Positions 7,031 through 14,130 of a DNA stretch of 15,163 nt are shown piece after piece. The notes under the pieces were generated by a model that saw nothing but the letters and a program-made list of their open reading frames with translations, had not been told where the DNA came from and did not search any database. The translations under genes and the position numbers were made by a program. Origin of the DNA: Candidatus Segatella papionis (GTDB taxonomy: Bacteria > Bacteroidota > Bacteroidia > Bacteroidales > Bacteroidaceae); NCBI GenBank assembly GCA_002297965.1, contig DBLF01000109.1:11533-26695 (forward strand), in the 5' to 3' direction. Within the stretch, counting starts at the first letter, position 1. Each line of letters opens with the position of its first letter.

Positions 7031-7468
7031 TTATACTCTGGGAGTATAAAAGAGCACAGCCTTGATATAAGTCTCCATCTGCGTCTGTTTCTGCTTGTTT
7101 ACACGATAAAGAATAAGCATCTGCAACAAGGCTTTGAGGAAGCAAGCCAACAACAGTCCGATAAGGATTGCGACAACCGTGGTTAGCGCCTTTCCATTCT
7201 CGTAGATAGGCGACTTGTCTGGAAAACAAGACAAAACGAGAACAGGGATGACTGTAACAAAGCCACCTACCGTAAGCTGAGTTCGCTTGGAGCCCCCCAT
7301 GTCAAGAATAGCTTGCTTATCAAAGAGATAATCATCCAATTCCATACGAGTGATACCATAATTCTCCAACTTAGGGAAATCTGGTTGGTCGCCATACTTC
7401 TCTATGCGATTGGTCACCTTGTGCTCAAAATCATCTAATATCTGCTTTTCTGGTTCTTTGAGATTCAT
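7031..7468 (-). CDS. Small two-helix membrane protein of unknown function
   Basis: 145 residues from the ATG at 7468. An in-frame GTG at 7510 would add 14 residues without clear support. The N-terminal 60 residues are soluble and charged. Two hydrophobic segments follow, about 65-82 and 97-121, separated by a short loop. The end is basic and Gln-rich (RVNKQKQTQ), then YIKAVLFYTPRV. A hairpin topology with both ends in the cytoplasm fits the positive residues. I do not recognise a family. It lies between rnpB and the DUF1232 gene, all on the minus strand. Confidence 0.65.
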   Translation of the reverse strand: MNLKEPEKQILDDFEHKVTNRIEKYGDQPDFPKLENYGITRMELDDYLFDKQAILDMGGSKRTQLTVGGFVTVIPVLVLSCFPDKSPIYENGKALTTVVAILIGLLLACFLKALLQMLILYRVNKQKQTQMETYIKAVLFYTPRV

Positions 7469-7546
7469 AATTTTGCTAGTTATTTTTATAGTTTGATTAC
7501 ACCGACTCACACCTTATTATAATGGAATACGGTGAGAATAGAAAAA

Positions 7547-8000
7547 GAAAGCAGTGCCCCTATAAGCCGAGTTCTGTACCTGCAATTTTATTTTTAAGTC
7601 GACAATATTATTAACAGGTGCCTGTCATTTATCTAGTCCTAGAGTCACCCCTAGGCTCAAGCACTCTACCCTCCGCAGCAGTCCACAAAAAGACAATTGG
7701 ACGAGCCGCCCTCTGTCTGCGGTTTACATGAGCTTACAGCTCCCAGATGGCACAGCTTGGCGATCACCCGCCAACTGGTGGTCTCTTACACCACCTTCTC
7801 ACCCTTACCCGACACTAAACCACGAAAAAGCCCTAAGGCTTCTATCGCTACGGAATAAGTTTCGGGCGGTCATTTTCTTCTGCCGACACCTACTGTCACC
7901 AATAGCTTCTATTTTCGGAAGTGGGATGCCCTACGCTGCCCGGACTTTCCTCTCGCATCCCCATAAAGGAACGCCAGCGACAAGCCGAGGCACTGCTTTC
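7547..8000 (-). ncRNA. rnpB: RNase P RNA
   Basis: The minus strand carries the universal core GAGGAAAGTCCGGGC (7952-7938) near the 5' end and ACAGAACTCGGCTTATAG (7577-7560) near the 3' end, both diagnostic of the catalytic RNA that matures tRNA 5' ends. The two ends pair in a perfect 12-bp P1 helix: GAAAGCAGTGCC (8000-7989) with GGCACTGCTTTC (7558-7547). The length of about 454 nt is on the long side for type A RNAs. A -7 box TACCTTTG on the minus strand (8014-8007) puts the start at about 8000, in agreement with P1; I found no convincing -33. After P1 the transcript runs into TTTTTC, a possible termination site. Confidence 0.96.
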
Positions 8001-8006
8001 GTATTG

Positions 8007-8014
8007 CAAAGGTA
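8007..8014 (-). promoter_or_regulatory. -7 box of rnpB
   Basis: TACCTTTG on the minus strand matches TAnnTTTG, seven bases upstream of the P1 5' strand of rnpB. The expected TTTG at 19 bp is absent. Confidence 0.6.
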
Positions 8015-8272
8015 ACAAAAAAAATTGGCTTAGCCATCATATAGGCAAACTTTTTAAACTCTTTTCGCTTTTTCCATACATTCGGAAGATTGAGCACACT
8101 ATATTTCTGCCAAAAAATTGGAGAAACAACAAGAGAGTTCTTTACATTAGTTTACATTTTTATCGCATTTGGTTTCATATACAGAATCACCATTGCTACC
8201 AAAAGTAGCAAATATTTGTAAAAATGTAGTTTTTCTTGTTTAAGAGCCGTTAAAGTGTTAATTTCAAATGTT

Positions 8273-8298
8273 AAAACGGAATAAATTAATTCCGTTTT
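8273..8298. terminator. Bidirectional terminator-like hairpin, upstream of htrA
   Basis: AAAACGGAAT (8273-8282), loop AAATTA, ATTCCGTTTT (8289-8298) and two further T. It is symmetric, so it could stop transcripts on either strand. No gene ends next to it; it may insulate rnpB and htrA or end an unrecognised small RNA. Confidence 0.5.
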
Positions 8299-8354
8299 TT
8301 ATCCATATCTCGAAAAATGCTTCTATATTTGCAACCGAATTACAAAGGTCTGGC

Positions 8355-8395
8355 TGACAAAAATGTCATTAGAGAAAGATTGGCACACTATTGGC
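8355..8395 (+). promoter_or_regulatory. Sigma-54-like -24/-12 element with an upstream inverted repeat
   Basis: TGGCAC (8381-8386), 5 bp, TGGC (8392-8395) puts GG and GC 12 bp apart, as in sigma-54 promoters (TGGCAC-N5-TTGC), with one mismatch in the -12 part. Just upstream is the perfect inverted repeat TGACA-AAAA-TGTCA (8355-8368), a plausible activator site. A conventional -7 box TATATTTG is also present at 8324-8331, so dual control is possible. Confidence 0.45.
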
Positions 8396-8411
8396 TAAGA
8401 CTTTCGACGAC

Positions 8412-8458
8412 GGACCAAGGTGACAGCAACACCAGGTCCCGGCTTCCTGCAAAGGCAG
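8412..8458 (+). other. Hairpins in the htrA leader RNA
   Basis: GGACC-aa-GGTG (8412-8422) pairs with CACC-a-GGTCC (8430-8439) around a 7-nt loop. A second small stem is CTGC-AAAG-GCAG (8447-8458). Both lie between the predicted transcription starts and the htrA ATG. Confidence 0.4.
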
Positions 8459-8499
8459 CAAAAAGACAAACAAGAAAGTAACAATAAAAAATATAAGAC

Positions 8500-9969
8500 A
8501 TGAAGAAAGTAACTAATTATGTAATGGCAGTGCTATGCGTAGGTTCGCTAGCATTCTCAACAGGTGCATTTATGAAGGTCAATGCTTCTCCTGCAGTAAC
8601 AGTCGCAGCACCAGGGCAACCTGTGGATTTGACTTATGCAGCCGAAAAAGCTTTGCCTGCAGTAGTTCACATCAAATATGTACAGAATTCCAAAGTTAAG
8701 ACTGTGGATGTACAGGACGACCCATTCGGAGGTTTCTTCGACCCATTCGGATTCTTTGGCAATCCTGGACAGGGAAATGGCGGGAGTCGCAAGCAACAAG
8801 TACAAACCCCTAAGAAAGAAGCTACAGGTTCTGGTGTCATCATCAGCTCCGATGGCTATATCGTAACCAATAACCACGTGGTGGAAGGTGCAGATGAACT
8901 CACTGTCACCCTCAACGACAACCGCGAGTACTCTGCTCGCATCATCGGAACAGATAAGACCACCGACCTCGCCCTCATCAAGGTTGATGCGAAGAACCTG
9001 CCTACCCTCCCTATCGCAGACAGCGACAAGATCAAAGTGGGCGAATGGGTCATTGCAGTGGGCAACCCATTCGGACTTAACAACACTGTAACCGCAGGTA
9101 TCATCTCAGCCAAGGCTCGTTCGCTCGGTGCCAACGGCGTGGAGAGTTTCATCCAGACCGATGCTGCCATCAATGCAGGTAACTCAGGTGGTGCACTTGT
9201 CAACACACAAGGCGAGTTGGTCGGCATCAATGCCATGCTCTACTCACAGACTGGCTCATTCTCGGGCTATGGCTTCGCCATCCCTACCTCTATTATGAAC
9301 AAGGTGGTAGATGACTTGAAGAAGTACGGCAGCGTACAGCGTGTGATGCTGAGCATCCAGGGCAGCGATGTCATCAACTACATCAACTCCCAGAAGGACA
9401 ATGGCAAGGATGTTGACCTCGGAACAAACGAGGGCGTTTACATCGCCAAGGTTGACGAAGATGGCAATGGCGCAGCAGCAGGCTTGAAGGAAGGCGATGT
9501 CATCACCAAGGTCGATGGCAAGAATGTCACCAAGATGGCAGAGCTCCAAGAAATTCTCAATGCCAAGCGTCCTGGCGACAAGATGACTATCACATACATG
9601 CGCAACAAGAAGAGCAACAGCAAGACCATCACATTGAAGAACGCCCAAGGCAACACATCCGTCATCAAGAGTGCAGACCTTGACGTATTGGGTGGCAGCT
9701 TCCGTCCTATCACCGACGCACAAAAGAAGCAGATGAACATCAACTATGGTGTAGAAGTAATGAAGGTGAACAGCGGAGCCTTGAAGGATGCCGGTGTATC
9801 TCGCGGCTTCATCATCCAGCGCATCAACGACAACAACATCAATACGCTCGACGACCTCCAGAAGGCAGTGAAGAATGCTTCCACAAGCAAGGACCCAGTG
9901 CTCTACATTCAGGGTGTTTGGCCAACTGGCAAGAAGGCTTACTTTGCCGTGCCTCTGCAAAAGGACTAA
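8500..9969 (+). CDS. htrA: HtrA/DegQ-type periplasmic serine protease (Do family)
   Basis: 489 residues from an ATG. An N-terminal signal segment (about 1-30, KKVTNYVMAVLCVGSLAFS then ASPAV) sends it to the periplasm. The trypsin-like domain (about 45-270) has the complete triad: His126 in TNNHVVEG, Asp156 in TTDLALIKV and Ser229 in GNSGGALV. A Gly/Phe-rich loop (74-95, DPFGGFFDPFGFFG) corresponds to the LA loop of DegP/DegQ. Two PDZ domains follow, about 285-380 and 400-485, as in DegP/DegQ and unlike the single-PDZ DegS. The enzyme degrades and chaperones misfolded envelope proteins. The gene has its own leader with possible stress-type promoter elements and ends before terminator hairpins. 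Confidence 0.95.
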   Translation: MKKVTNYVMAVLCVGSLAFSTGAFMKVNASPAVTVAAPGQPVDLTYAAEKALPAVVHIKYVQNSKVKTVDVQDDPFGGFFDPFGFFGNPGQGNGGSRKQQVQTPKKEATGSGVIISSDGYIVTNNHVVEGADELTVTLNDNREYSARIIGTDKTTDLALIKVDAKNLPTLPIADSDKIKVGEWVIAVGNPFGLNNTVTAGIISAKARSLGANGVESFIQTDAAINAGNSGGALVNTQGELVGINAMLYSQTGSFSGYGFAIPTSIMNKVVDDLKKYGSVQRVMLSIQGSDVINYINSQKDNGKDVDLGTNEGVYIAKVDEDGNGAAAGLKEGDVITKVDGKNVTKMAELQEILNAKRPGDKMTITYMRNKKSNSKTITLKNAQGNTSVIKSADLDVLGGSFRPITDAQKKQMNINYGVEVMKVNSGALKDAGVSRGFIIQRINDNNINTLDDLQKAVKNASTSKDPVLYIQGVWPTGKKAYFAVPLQKD

Positions 9970-9988
9970 GGACTATAAGATGAGAGAA

Positions 9989-10024
9989 GTAAAACTCTCA
10001 TCGCATAGAAGTAGGGAGTTTTAC
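9989..10024 (+). other. Hairpin downstream of htrA
   Basis: GTAAAACTC (9989-9997) pairs perfectly with GAGTTTTAC (10016-10024) around an 18-nt loop. No T-run follows, so it is more likely a 3'-end stabiliser ahead of the true terminator at 10051. Confidence 0.5.
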
Positions 10025-10050
10025 GACTCCCAAATAATAAAAAAAGACAA

Positions 10051-10088
10051 AATAGCAGGTATTTTCTAAAATATCTGCTATTTTTTTT
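10051..10088 (+). terminator. htrA terminator
   Basis: AATAGCAGGTATTTT (10051-10065), loop CTA, then AAATATCTGCTATT (10069-10082), with one G-U pair and a run of T to 10088. The T-run overlaps the -33 box of the next promoter. Confidence 0.85.
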
Positions 10089-10116
10089 GTTAATTCAAAC
10101 AAAAAGTGTACTTTTG
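10086..10116 (+). promoter_or_regulatory. Promoter of the primary sigma factor gene
   Basis: TTTG (10086-10089), 19 bp, TACTTTTG (10109-10116). Apart from three substitutions, the 33 bp from the -33 box to the CA after the -7 box equal the gdhA promoter. The leader to the ATG is about 20 nt. Confidence 0.85.
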
Positions 10117-10142
10117 CATTTAAATAAAAATTTAATGTTACC

Positions 10143-11009
10143 ATGAGACAACTGAAGATAACAAAGTCTATAACGAATCGCGAAAGCGCATCGTTAGAAA
10201 AATACCTCCAAGAAATTGGACATGAGGAACTTCTCACCACTGATGAGGAGGTAGAACTCGCACAGCGAATAAGAAAAGGTGACAAAAAAGCCTTAGAGAG
10301 ACTGACCAAGGCGAACTTGCGATTTGTGGTATCTGTAGCCAAACAATACCAAAACCAAGGATTAAGCCTGCCCGACCTTATCAACGAGGGAAATGTCGGC
10401 CTTATCAAAGCTGCCGAGAAATTTGATGAAACCCGCGGCTTCAAGTTCATTTCTTATGCCGTATGGTGGATTAGACAAAGCATTCTGCAGGCGATAGCCG
10501 AGCAGAGTAGAATCGTGCGCCTGCCACTCAACCAAGTGGGAAGCGTGAATAAGATAGCCAAGGAGCTGAACAAGTTTGAGCAAGAGCACGAACGCAAGCC
10601 TAGCGTCGATGAGATAGCCGAACGAGTTGACTTGCCTGAAGATAAAATAGCCGATGCCTTGAAGGCGAACTCTCGCCACATAAGCATGGACGCTCCTATC
10701 GCTGACGGTGAAGATAGCAGCATGATAGATTTTCTCACAAGCAACGACACCTCCAGCACCGACAAGGAATTGGTAGCAGAATCTCTAAAGGAAGAGATTA
10801 AGCGCATCATCGCCAAACTCAACGATAGAGAACAAAAAATAATAATTGCCTATTTCGGCATAGACGGCTCCCCAGAGATGACGCTAGACGAAATTGGCAA
10901 GAAATACAACTTGACTAGAGAAAGAGTTAGGCAGATTAAAGAGAAAGCCATTAGACGACTCAGACACAACACAAAAAATAAATTGCTGAAATCCTATCTC
11001 GGACAGTAA
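10143..11009 (+). CDS. rpoD: Primary (housekeeping) sigma factor, RpoD/SigA family
   Basis: 288 residues, the short form typical of Bacteroidota, lacking the long region 1.1 of proteobacterial RpoD. It directs RNA polymerase to the TTTG/TAnnTTTG promoters seen across this window. Region 1.2 is at about 15-50 (SLEKYLQEIG, LTTDEEVELAQRI). Region 2 is at 52-125 with NLRFVVSVAKQYQ, DLINEGNVGLIKAAEKFD and the DNA-melting/-10 recognition segment GFKFISYAVWWIRQSI. Region 3 is at about 135-210. Region 4 is at 215-280 with the helix-turn-helix TLDEIGKKYNLTRERVRQIKEKAIRRLR. It sits 173 bp after htrA behind a terminator and its own promoter, so it is independently transcribed. Confidence 0.96.
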   Translation: MRQLKITKSITNRESASLEKYLQEIGHEELLTTDEEVELAQRIRKGDKKALERLTKANLRFVVSVAKQYQNQGLSLPDLINEGNVGLIKAAEKFDETRGFKFISYAVWWIRQSILQAIAEQSRIVRLPLNQVGSVNKIAKELNKFEQEHERKPSVDEIAERVDLPEDKIADALKANSRHISMDAPIADGEDSSMIDFLTSNDTSSTDKELVAESLKEEIKRIIAKLNDREQKIIIAYFGIDGSPEMTLDEIGKKYNLTRERVRQIKEKAIRRLRHNTKNKLLKSYLGQ

Positions 11010-11061
11010 CTTGGAATTCTCCAAGACGAGTGCGAAGAGAATAATGTGAGACATCACATTA
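11010..11061 (+). other. Two short inverted repeats downstream of rpoD
   Basis: CTTGGA-ATTC-TCCAAG (11010-11025) and TAATGTGA-GACA-TCACATTA (11042-11061), both perfect. Neither has a proper T-run. They may be weak 3'-end hairpins, or the second may be an operator for the next gene. Confidence 0.4.
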
Positions 11062-11117
11062 CTTTGTCCAAATGCCAAGAATAAGGATGGAAGCCTAAAT
11101 ATAAGTAAAATAAATAA

Positions 11118-11729
11118 ATGAAAGTATTAAAAATCGCATTAGTTTTGGCTCTCGCAGCCGTCTCGACACTTTCCATTAAGGGAAAGAACGAACCTACGAC
11201 AGCATATATGTTTGGATTCGCATCTTCGTTCAACGATTCCACAGTGTATTTTACGAGCGTGCAAAAAGTGGACTCGGTCTATCTTACCAACAAGAATATG
11301 TTCTTAGACAATAGAGAGAACTATTCTGCACAGATGAAAGAGTATCTTGAGTCTATTGGCGAACCTAGAAGAACATGCATTGTCGTTTTCGACCGCAACT
11401 TCAACAAAGCTGAGAAGAAATGGACTAAGCTCTACGAGCGATACTCTCAAAAGCCAAAGGCCAAACGCCTGAAAAGTGGCGAAAAGCCAAAAGAGCTCCC
11501 TACTCCATGGCAAGTGAAGAACATCGACGAGAGTAAGTTTATGTTCAAGGCAGTAGAGCCAAACGACATTGAGGAGCCAAAGACAAAAGAAGAGCTGAAG
11601 GCTGAGAAAAAACAAATGAAAGAAAATGCCAAGAAGCAGAAAGCTGAGGCAAAAGAAAAGAAAGCTGAGGCAAAACAGAAAAAAGCCGAAGCAAAAGCTA
11701 ACAAGAAAAAAGAAGAAATTAAAAAGTAA
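11118..11729 (+). CDS. Small exported protein with a Lys-rich repeat tail, function unknown
   Basis: 203 residues from an ATG. The N terminus (KVLKIALVLALAAVSTLS) is a likely signal peptide without a lipobox. Residues about 25-110 form a compact region (TAYMFGFASSFNDSTVYFTSVQKVDSVYL, later RRTCIVVFDRNFNKAEKKW) that resembles conserved hypothetical proteins of Bacteroidales; I assign no function. The last 50 residues are almost only Lys, Glu, Ala and Gln, with three KAEAKxK heptads at 175-195, and should form a long positively charged helix. It lies 108 bp after rpoD with no recognised promoter between, so cotranscription is possible, and it ends at a strong terminator. Confidence 0.75.
   Translation: MKVLKIALVLALAAVSTLSIKGKNEPTTAYMFGFASSFNDSTVYFTSVQKVDSVYLTNKNMFLDNRENYSAQMKEYLESIGEPRRTCIVVFDRNFNKAEKKWTKLYERYSQKPKAKRLKSGEKPKELPTPWQVKNIDESKFMFKAVEPNDIEEPKTKEELKAEKKQMKENAKKQKAEAKEKKAEAKQKKAEAKANKKKEEIKK
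11640..11702 (+). repeat. Three in-frame 21-bp repeats coding for KAEAKxK heptads
   Basis: Three consecutive 7-residue units (KAEAKEK, KAEAKQK, KAEAKAN) occupy codons 175-195. Copy-number change would keep the frame, so the tail length may vary between strains. Confidence 0.7.
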
Positions 11730-11734
11730 ATAAC

Positions 11735-11776
11735 ACAAAAAAACGAGATGCCTTTCGGTATCTCGTTTTTTATTTT
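11735..11776. terminator. Bidirectional terminator between convergent genes
   Basis: AACGAGATGCC (11742-11752), loop TTTC, GGTATCTCGTT (11757-11767) with one G-U pair, an A-run on the left and a T-run on the right. It can end both the Lys-rich protein transcript and the convergent dipeptidyl peptidase transcript. Confidence 0.9.
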
Positions 11777-11815
11777 TCCACCAATCTAAAATTCCGCCTG
11801 CCGTGGTTGACAAGA

Positions 11816-11881
11816 CTGTCATAGGCTGACAGGCAACCTGACTAAGCGAGGCAGTCGCACTGTCTAGGCGAGACAGTCGCA
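11816..11881. repeat. Array of three 22-bp tandem hairpin repeats
   Basis: Units start at 11816, 11838 and 11860. Each is a 6-bp stem, a 5-nt loop and a 5-nt spacer: CTGTCA-taggc-TGACAG, CTGACT-aagcg-AGGCAG (one mismatch) and CTGTCT-aggcg-AGACAG. Stem bases differ between units 1 and 3 but pairing is kept. A GTGGTTG (11803-11809)/CAACCAC (11880-11886) pair encloses the array. It lies between two convergent genes, beyond the terminator. Confidence 0.8.
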
Positions 11882-11918
11882 ACCACAACCCGTGCAGAAC
11901 TTGATGATTAGCCCACTC

Positions 11919-14108
11919 TTATTTCATTTTCTCCTTAAACCAATTGGTAATCTGGCGCAACAAATGATTTCTTGTGTTTCCACCCGAAATGCCGTGATTT
12001 CTATTGGTGTACCAAACCTCCTTGAAATCCTTGTCTGCCTGAACCAAAGCTTCGGAATACTCGAAGGTGTTCTGAGGATGCACATTGTCATCAGCCATGC
12101 CATGACAGATGAGCAAAGCTCCATGCTGCTTATCCGCACGCTCTATCGGATTTATCTTGTAACCTTCCTCGTTCTCCTTAGGAGTACGCATATAACGCTC
12201 GGTATATACCGTGTCGTAGAAGCGATAACAAGTAGGTGGTGCTACTGCCACACCTGCCTTAAACACAGGGCGACCCTCGCTCAGACTCATCAACGTATTG
12301 AAACCGCCATAACTCCAACCCCAAATACCAATGTTGTCCTTATCTACGTATGGCAGACTACCCATATAGAGAGCTGTCTCCACCTGGTCTTTCGACTCCA
12401 AGTCGCCTAAGCGAAGATAAGTACACTTCTCGAATTCGGCGCCACGGCCACCTGTTCCGCGACCATCCACACAAACTACGATAAAGCCCTCCTGAGCCAG
12501 ATAGTAGTCGAAGGCACCACCATTGCCCATACTGCCAGCACTCCATGAGTTAAGCACCTGCTGATTGCCTGGGCCGGAGTATTGAAAGAGGATGACTGGA
12601 TACTTCTTGTTTGCATCGAAATCCACAGGCTTCACCATCCAGCCATCAAGCTTCACGCCTTCAGAAGTAGTGAACGAGAATGTCTCGCGCTTACCCCAGT
12701 TGTACTGTTTGGTTTTCTCCAAGAGCTTCTTATTATCCTCTAATGTCTTGACAACCTTTCCCTTATTGTTACGCACCGTAAATACATATGGATGGCTATA
12801 GCTGCTCCAGTTGTTCACGAAGTAGCGATAATCGCCAGAGAAATAAGCCGAGTTGGAACCTTCCTCAGAAGAGAGGCGCTCCACCTTGCCATCCTTGTGA
12901 GCCACATACACCTGTCGATCATGGGCATTGAGCATAGCAGCCTGGAAATAGACATCACCCGTTTTCTCGTCCATGCCATAGATAGCTGTTACGTCATATT
13001 TTCCTTTCTCTACCTGACGAAGCAAGTTGCCATTCATGTCATAAAGATAGAGATGCATATATCCATCACGGTCGCTAGGAAGCAAGATGTTCTTCTTGCC
13101 CACGATGCTGTTCTCCACCACCTCTTCCTTCACGAACTTAGGCACGCTTTCCTTGATGAGTTGCTTGCTCTTGCCCGTAAAAGGATTCACTGCATAGAGA
13201 CGCATGTCATCCTGATGGCGATTCATTGTATATACGATAAGACTGTTGGCATCGGGAGAAGTCTTGATTCTAGGATAGTATCCATCGGCATCCACAGGCA
13301 CATCCAAAGAAATGGTCTTACCAGTCTTCATATTGTAACTCCAAAGGCTCACCTTCGAGTTGTCCTGCCCCGCCTTCGGATATTTATAAGAATACAATCC
13401 TGGGTAATCGTGAAACTCGCTTCGAGTAGGCTTTGCGCCTTCGAAGAGTTGGAGAGAATAGGTCTTGACATGGCTCTCGTCGAAACGAATCCATCCAAGC
13501 GAAGTACCGTCTGCATTCCAAGCGAAGGCACGATTAAAGCTGAACTCCTCCTCATAGACCCAATCAGGGATACCATTGATGACCTCGTTAAACTTTCCAT
13601 CTGTGGTGATTTGCGTTTCCTTATCCCCATCGGTAACAAAGATGTTGTTATCTTTCACGAAGGCGATATGTCGAGAATCTGGTGACCATGTAGCCACTTG
13701 TTGGTTCTCGCCCTCGGAAAGTTTTTTGATGGATTTCTTGGCTATATCATAGATAAAGTACTCAGCCTTGAAAGAGCGGCGATAGACTGCCTTGCTTTTG
13801 GTATAAACAAGGAGTTTCTTACCGTCTGGGCTGATTACATAGCCATCAATAGACTCAATAGGAGCCTTAGCAGATGCTACATCGAAAAGCACAGACACCT
13901 GCTTTCCGGTCTTGAAAGAATAGCTTACTATCTGCTTGCCATCACTACTTATGGAAGCATAGAGGTCGGTACCCTCGATAGGATTGATACCGGTAACATA
14001 CGAAGGAGCAAACTCGCCCGAGGTTATCGCCTTCAAGTCAAGTTTCTCTGCCGCTTGCATTGCTGAAACCATCATCATCGTTGCGACAAAAATAGAAAAT
14101 CTTTTCAT
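11919..14108 (-). CDS. Dipeptidyl peptidase IV (prolyl dipeptidyl aminopeptidase, S9B family)
   Basis: 729 residues from an ATG, with a signal peptide (about 1-19, KRFSIFVATMMMVSAMQA). Residues about 40-480 are the eight-bladed beta-propeller, with WSPDSRHIAFVKDNNIFV (141-158) and the double-Glu motif in WVYEEEF (183-189) that holds the substrate's free N terminus. The C-terminal alpha/beta hydrolase has Ser599 in GWSYGG, Asp673 in HGMADDNVHPQ and His705 in NHGISGG; VDGRGTGGRG precedes the nucleophile. All catalytic residues are present. The enzyme cuts X-Pro dipeptides from peptide N termini in the periplasm or at the surface and supports peptide feeding of asaccharolytic or proteolytic Bacteroidales. 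It follows the GldB-like gene by 22 bp in an operon. Confidence 0.95.
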   Translation of the reverse strand: MKRFSIFVATMMMVSAMQAAEKLDLKAITSGEFAPSYVTGINPIEGTDLYASISSDGKQIVSYSFKTGKQVSVLFDVASAKAPIESIDGYVISPDGKKLLVYTKSKAVYRRSFKAEYFIYDIAKKSIKKLSEGENQQVATWSPDSRHIAFVKDNNIFVTDGDKETQITTDGKFNEVINGIPDWVYEEEFSFNRAFAWNADGTSLGWIRFDESHVKTYSLQLFEGAKPTRSEFHDYPGLYSYKYPKAGQDNSKVSLWSYNMKTGKTISLDVPVDADGYYPRIKTSPDANSLIVYTMNRHQDDMRLYAVNPFTGKSKQLIKESVPKFVKEEVVENSIVGKKNILLPSDRDGYMHLYLYDMNGNLLRQVEKGKYDVTAIYGMDEKTGDVYFQAAMLNAHDRQVYVAHKDGKVERLSSEEGSNSAYFSGDYRYFVNNWSSYSHPYVFTVRNNKGKVVKTLEDNKKLLEKTKQYNWGKRETFSFTTSEGVKLDGWMVKPVDFDANKKYPVILFQYSGPGNQQVLNSWSAGSMGNGGAFDYYLAQEGFIVVCVDGRGTGGRGAEFEKCTYLRLGDLESKDQVETALYMGSLPYVDKDNIGIWGWSYGGFNTLMSLSEGRPVFKAGVAVAPPTCYRFYDTVYTERYMRTPKENEEGYKINPIERADKQHGALLICHGMADDNVHPQNTFEYSEALVQADKDFKEVWYTNRNHGISGGNTRNHLLRQITNWFKEKMK

Positions 14109-14130
14109 GTATCGTATTTAATGTTTTAAA

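Larger units (their letters stand above)
8015..8499. other. 485-bp intergenic region between divergent rnpB and htrA
   Basis: I see no gene. The left part (8015-8270) is AT-rich, with one short hairpin GCTAC-CAAAA-GTAGC (8195-8209). The right part holds a terminator-like hairpin (8273-8298), a -7 box TATATTTG (8324-8331), a sigma-54-like element with an inverted repeat (8355-8395) and a GC-richer leader with two hairpins (8412-8458) before the htrA start. Confidence 0.6.

Noticed and set aside
7728..8208. Plus- and minus-strand reading frames over 7728-8208
   Set aside because: They mostly overlap the RNase P RNA, which is supported by its conserved core and P1 pairing.
11042..11061. Canonical CRP binding site
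   Set aside because: TGTGA and TCACA are 4 bp apart and not 6, so it does not meet the CRP consensus. Kept only as an inverted repeat.
12792..13685. 297-codon plus-strand reading frame
   Set aside because: It lies entirely opposite the dipeptidyl peptidase IV gene, whose catalytic and propeller motifs are intact. The plus-strand translation shows no family features.
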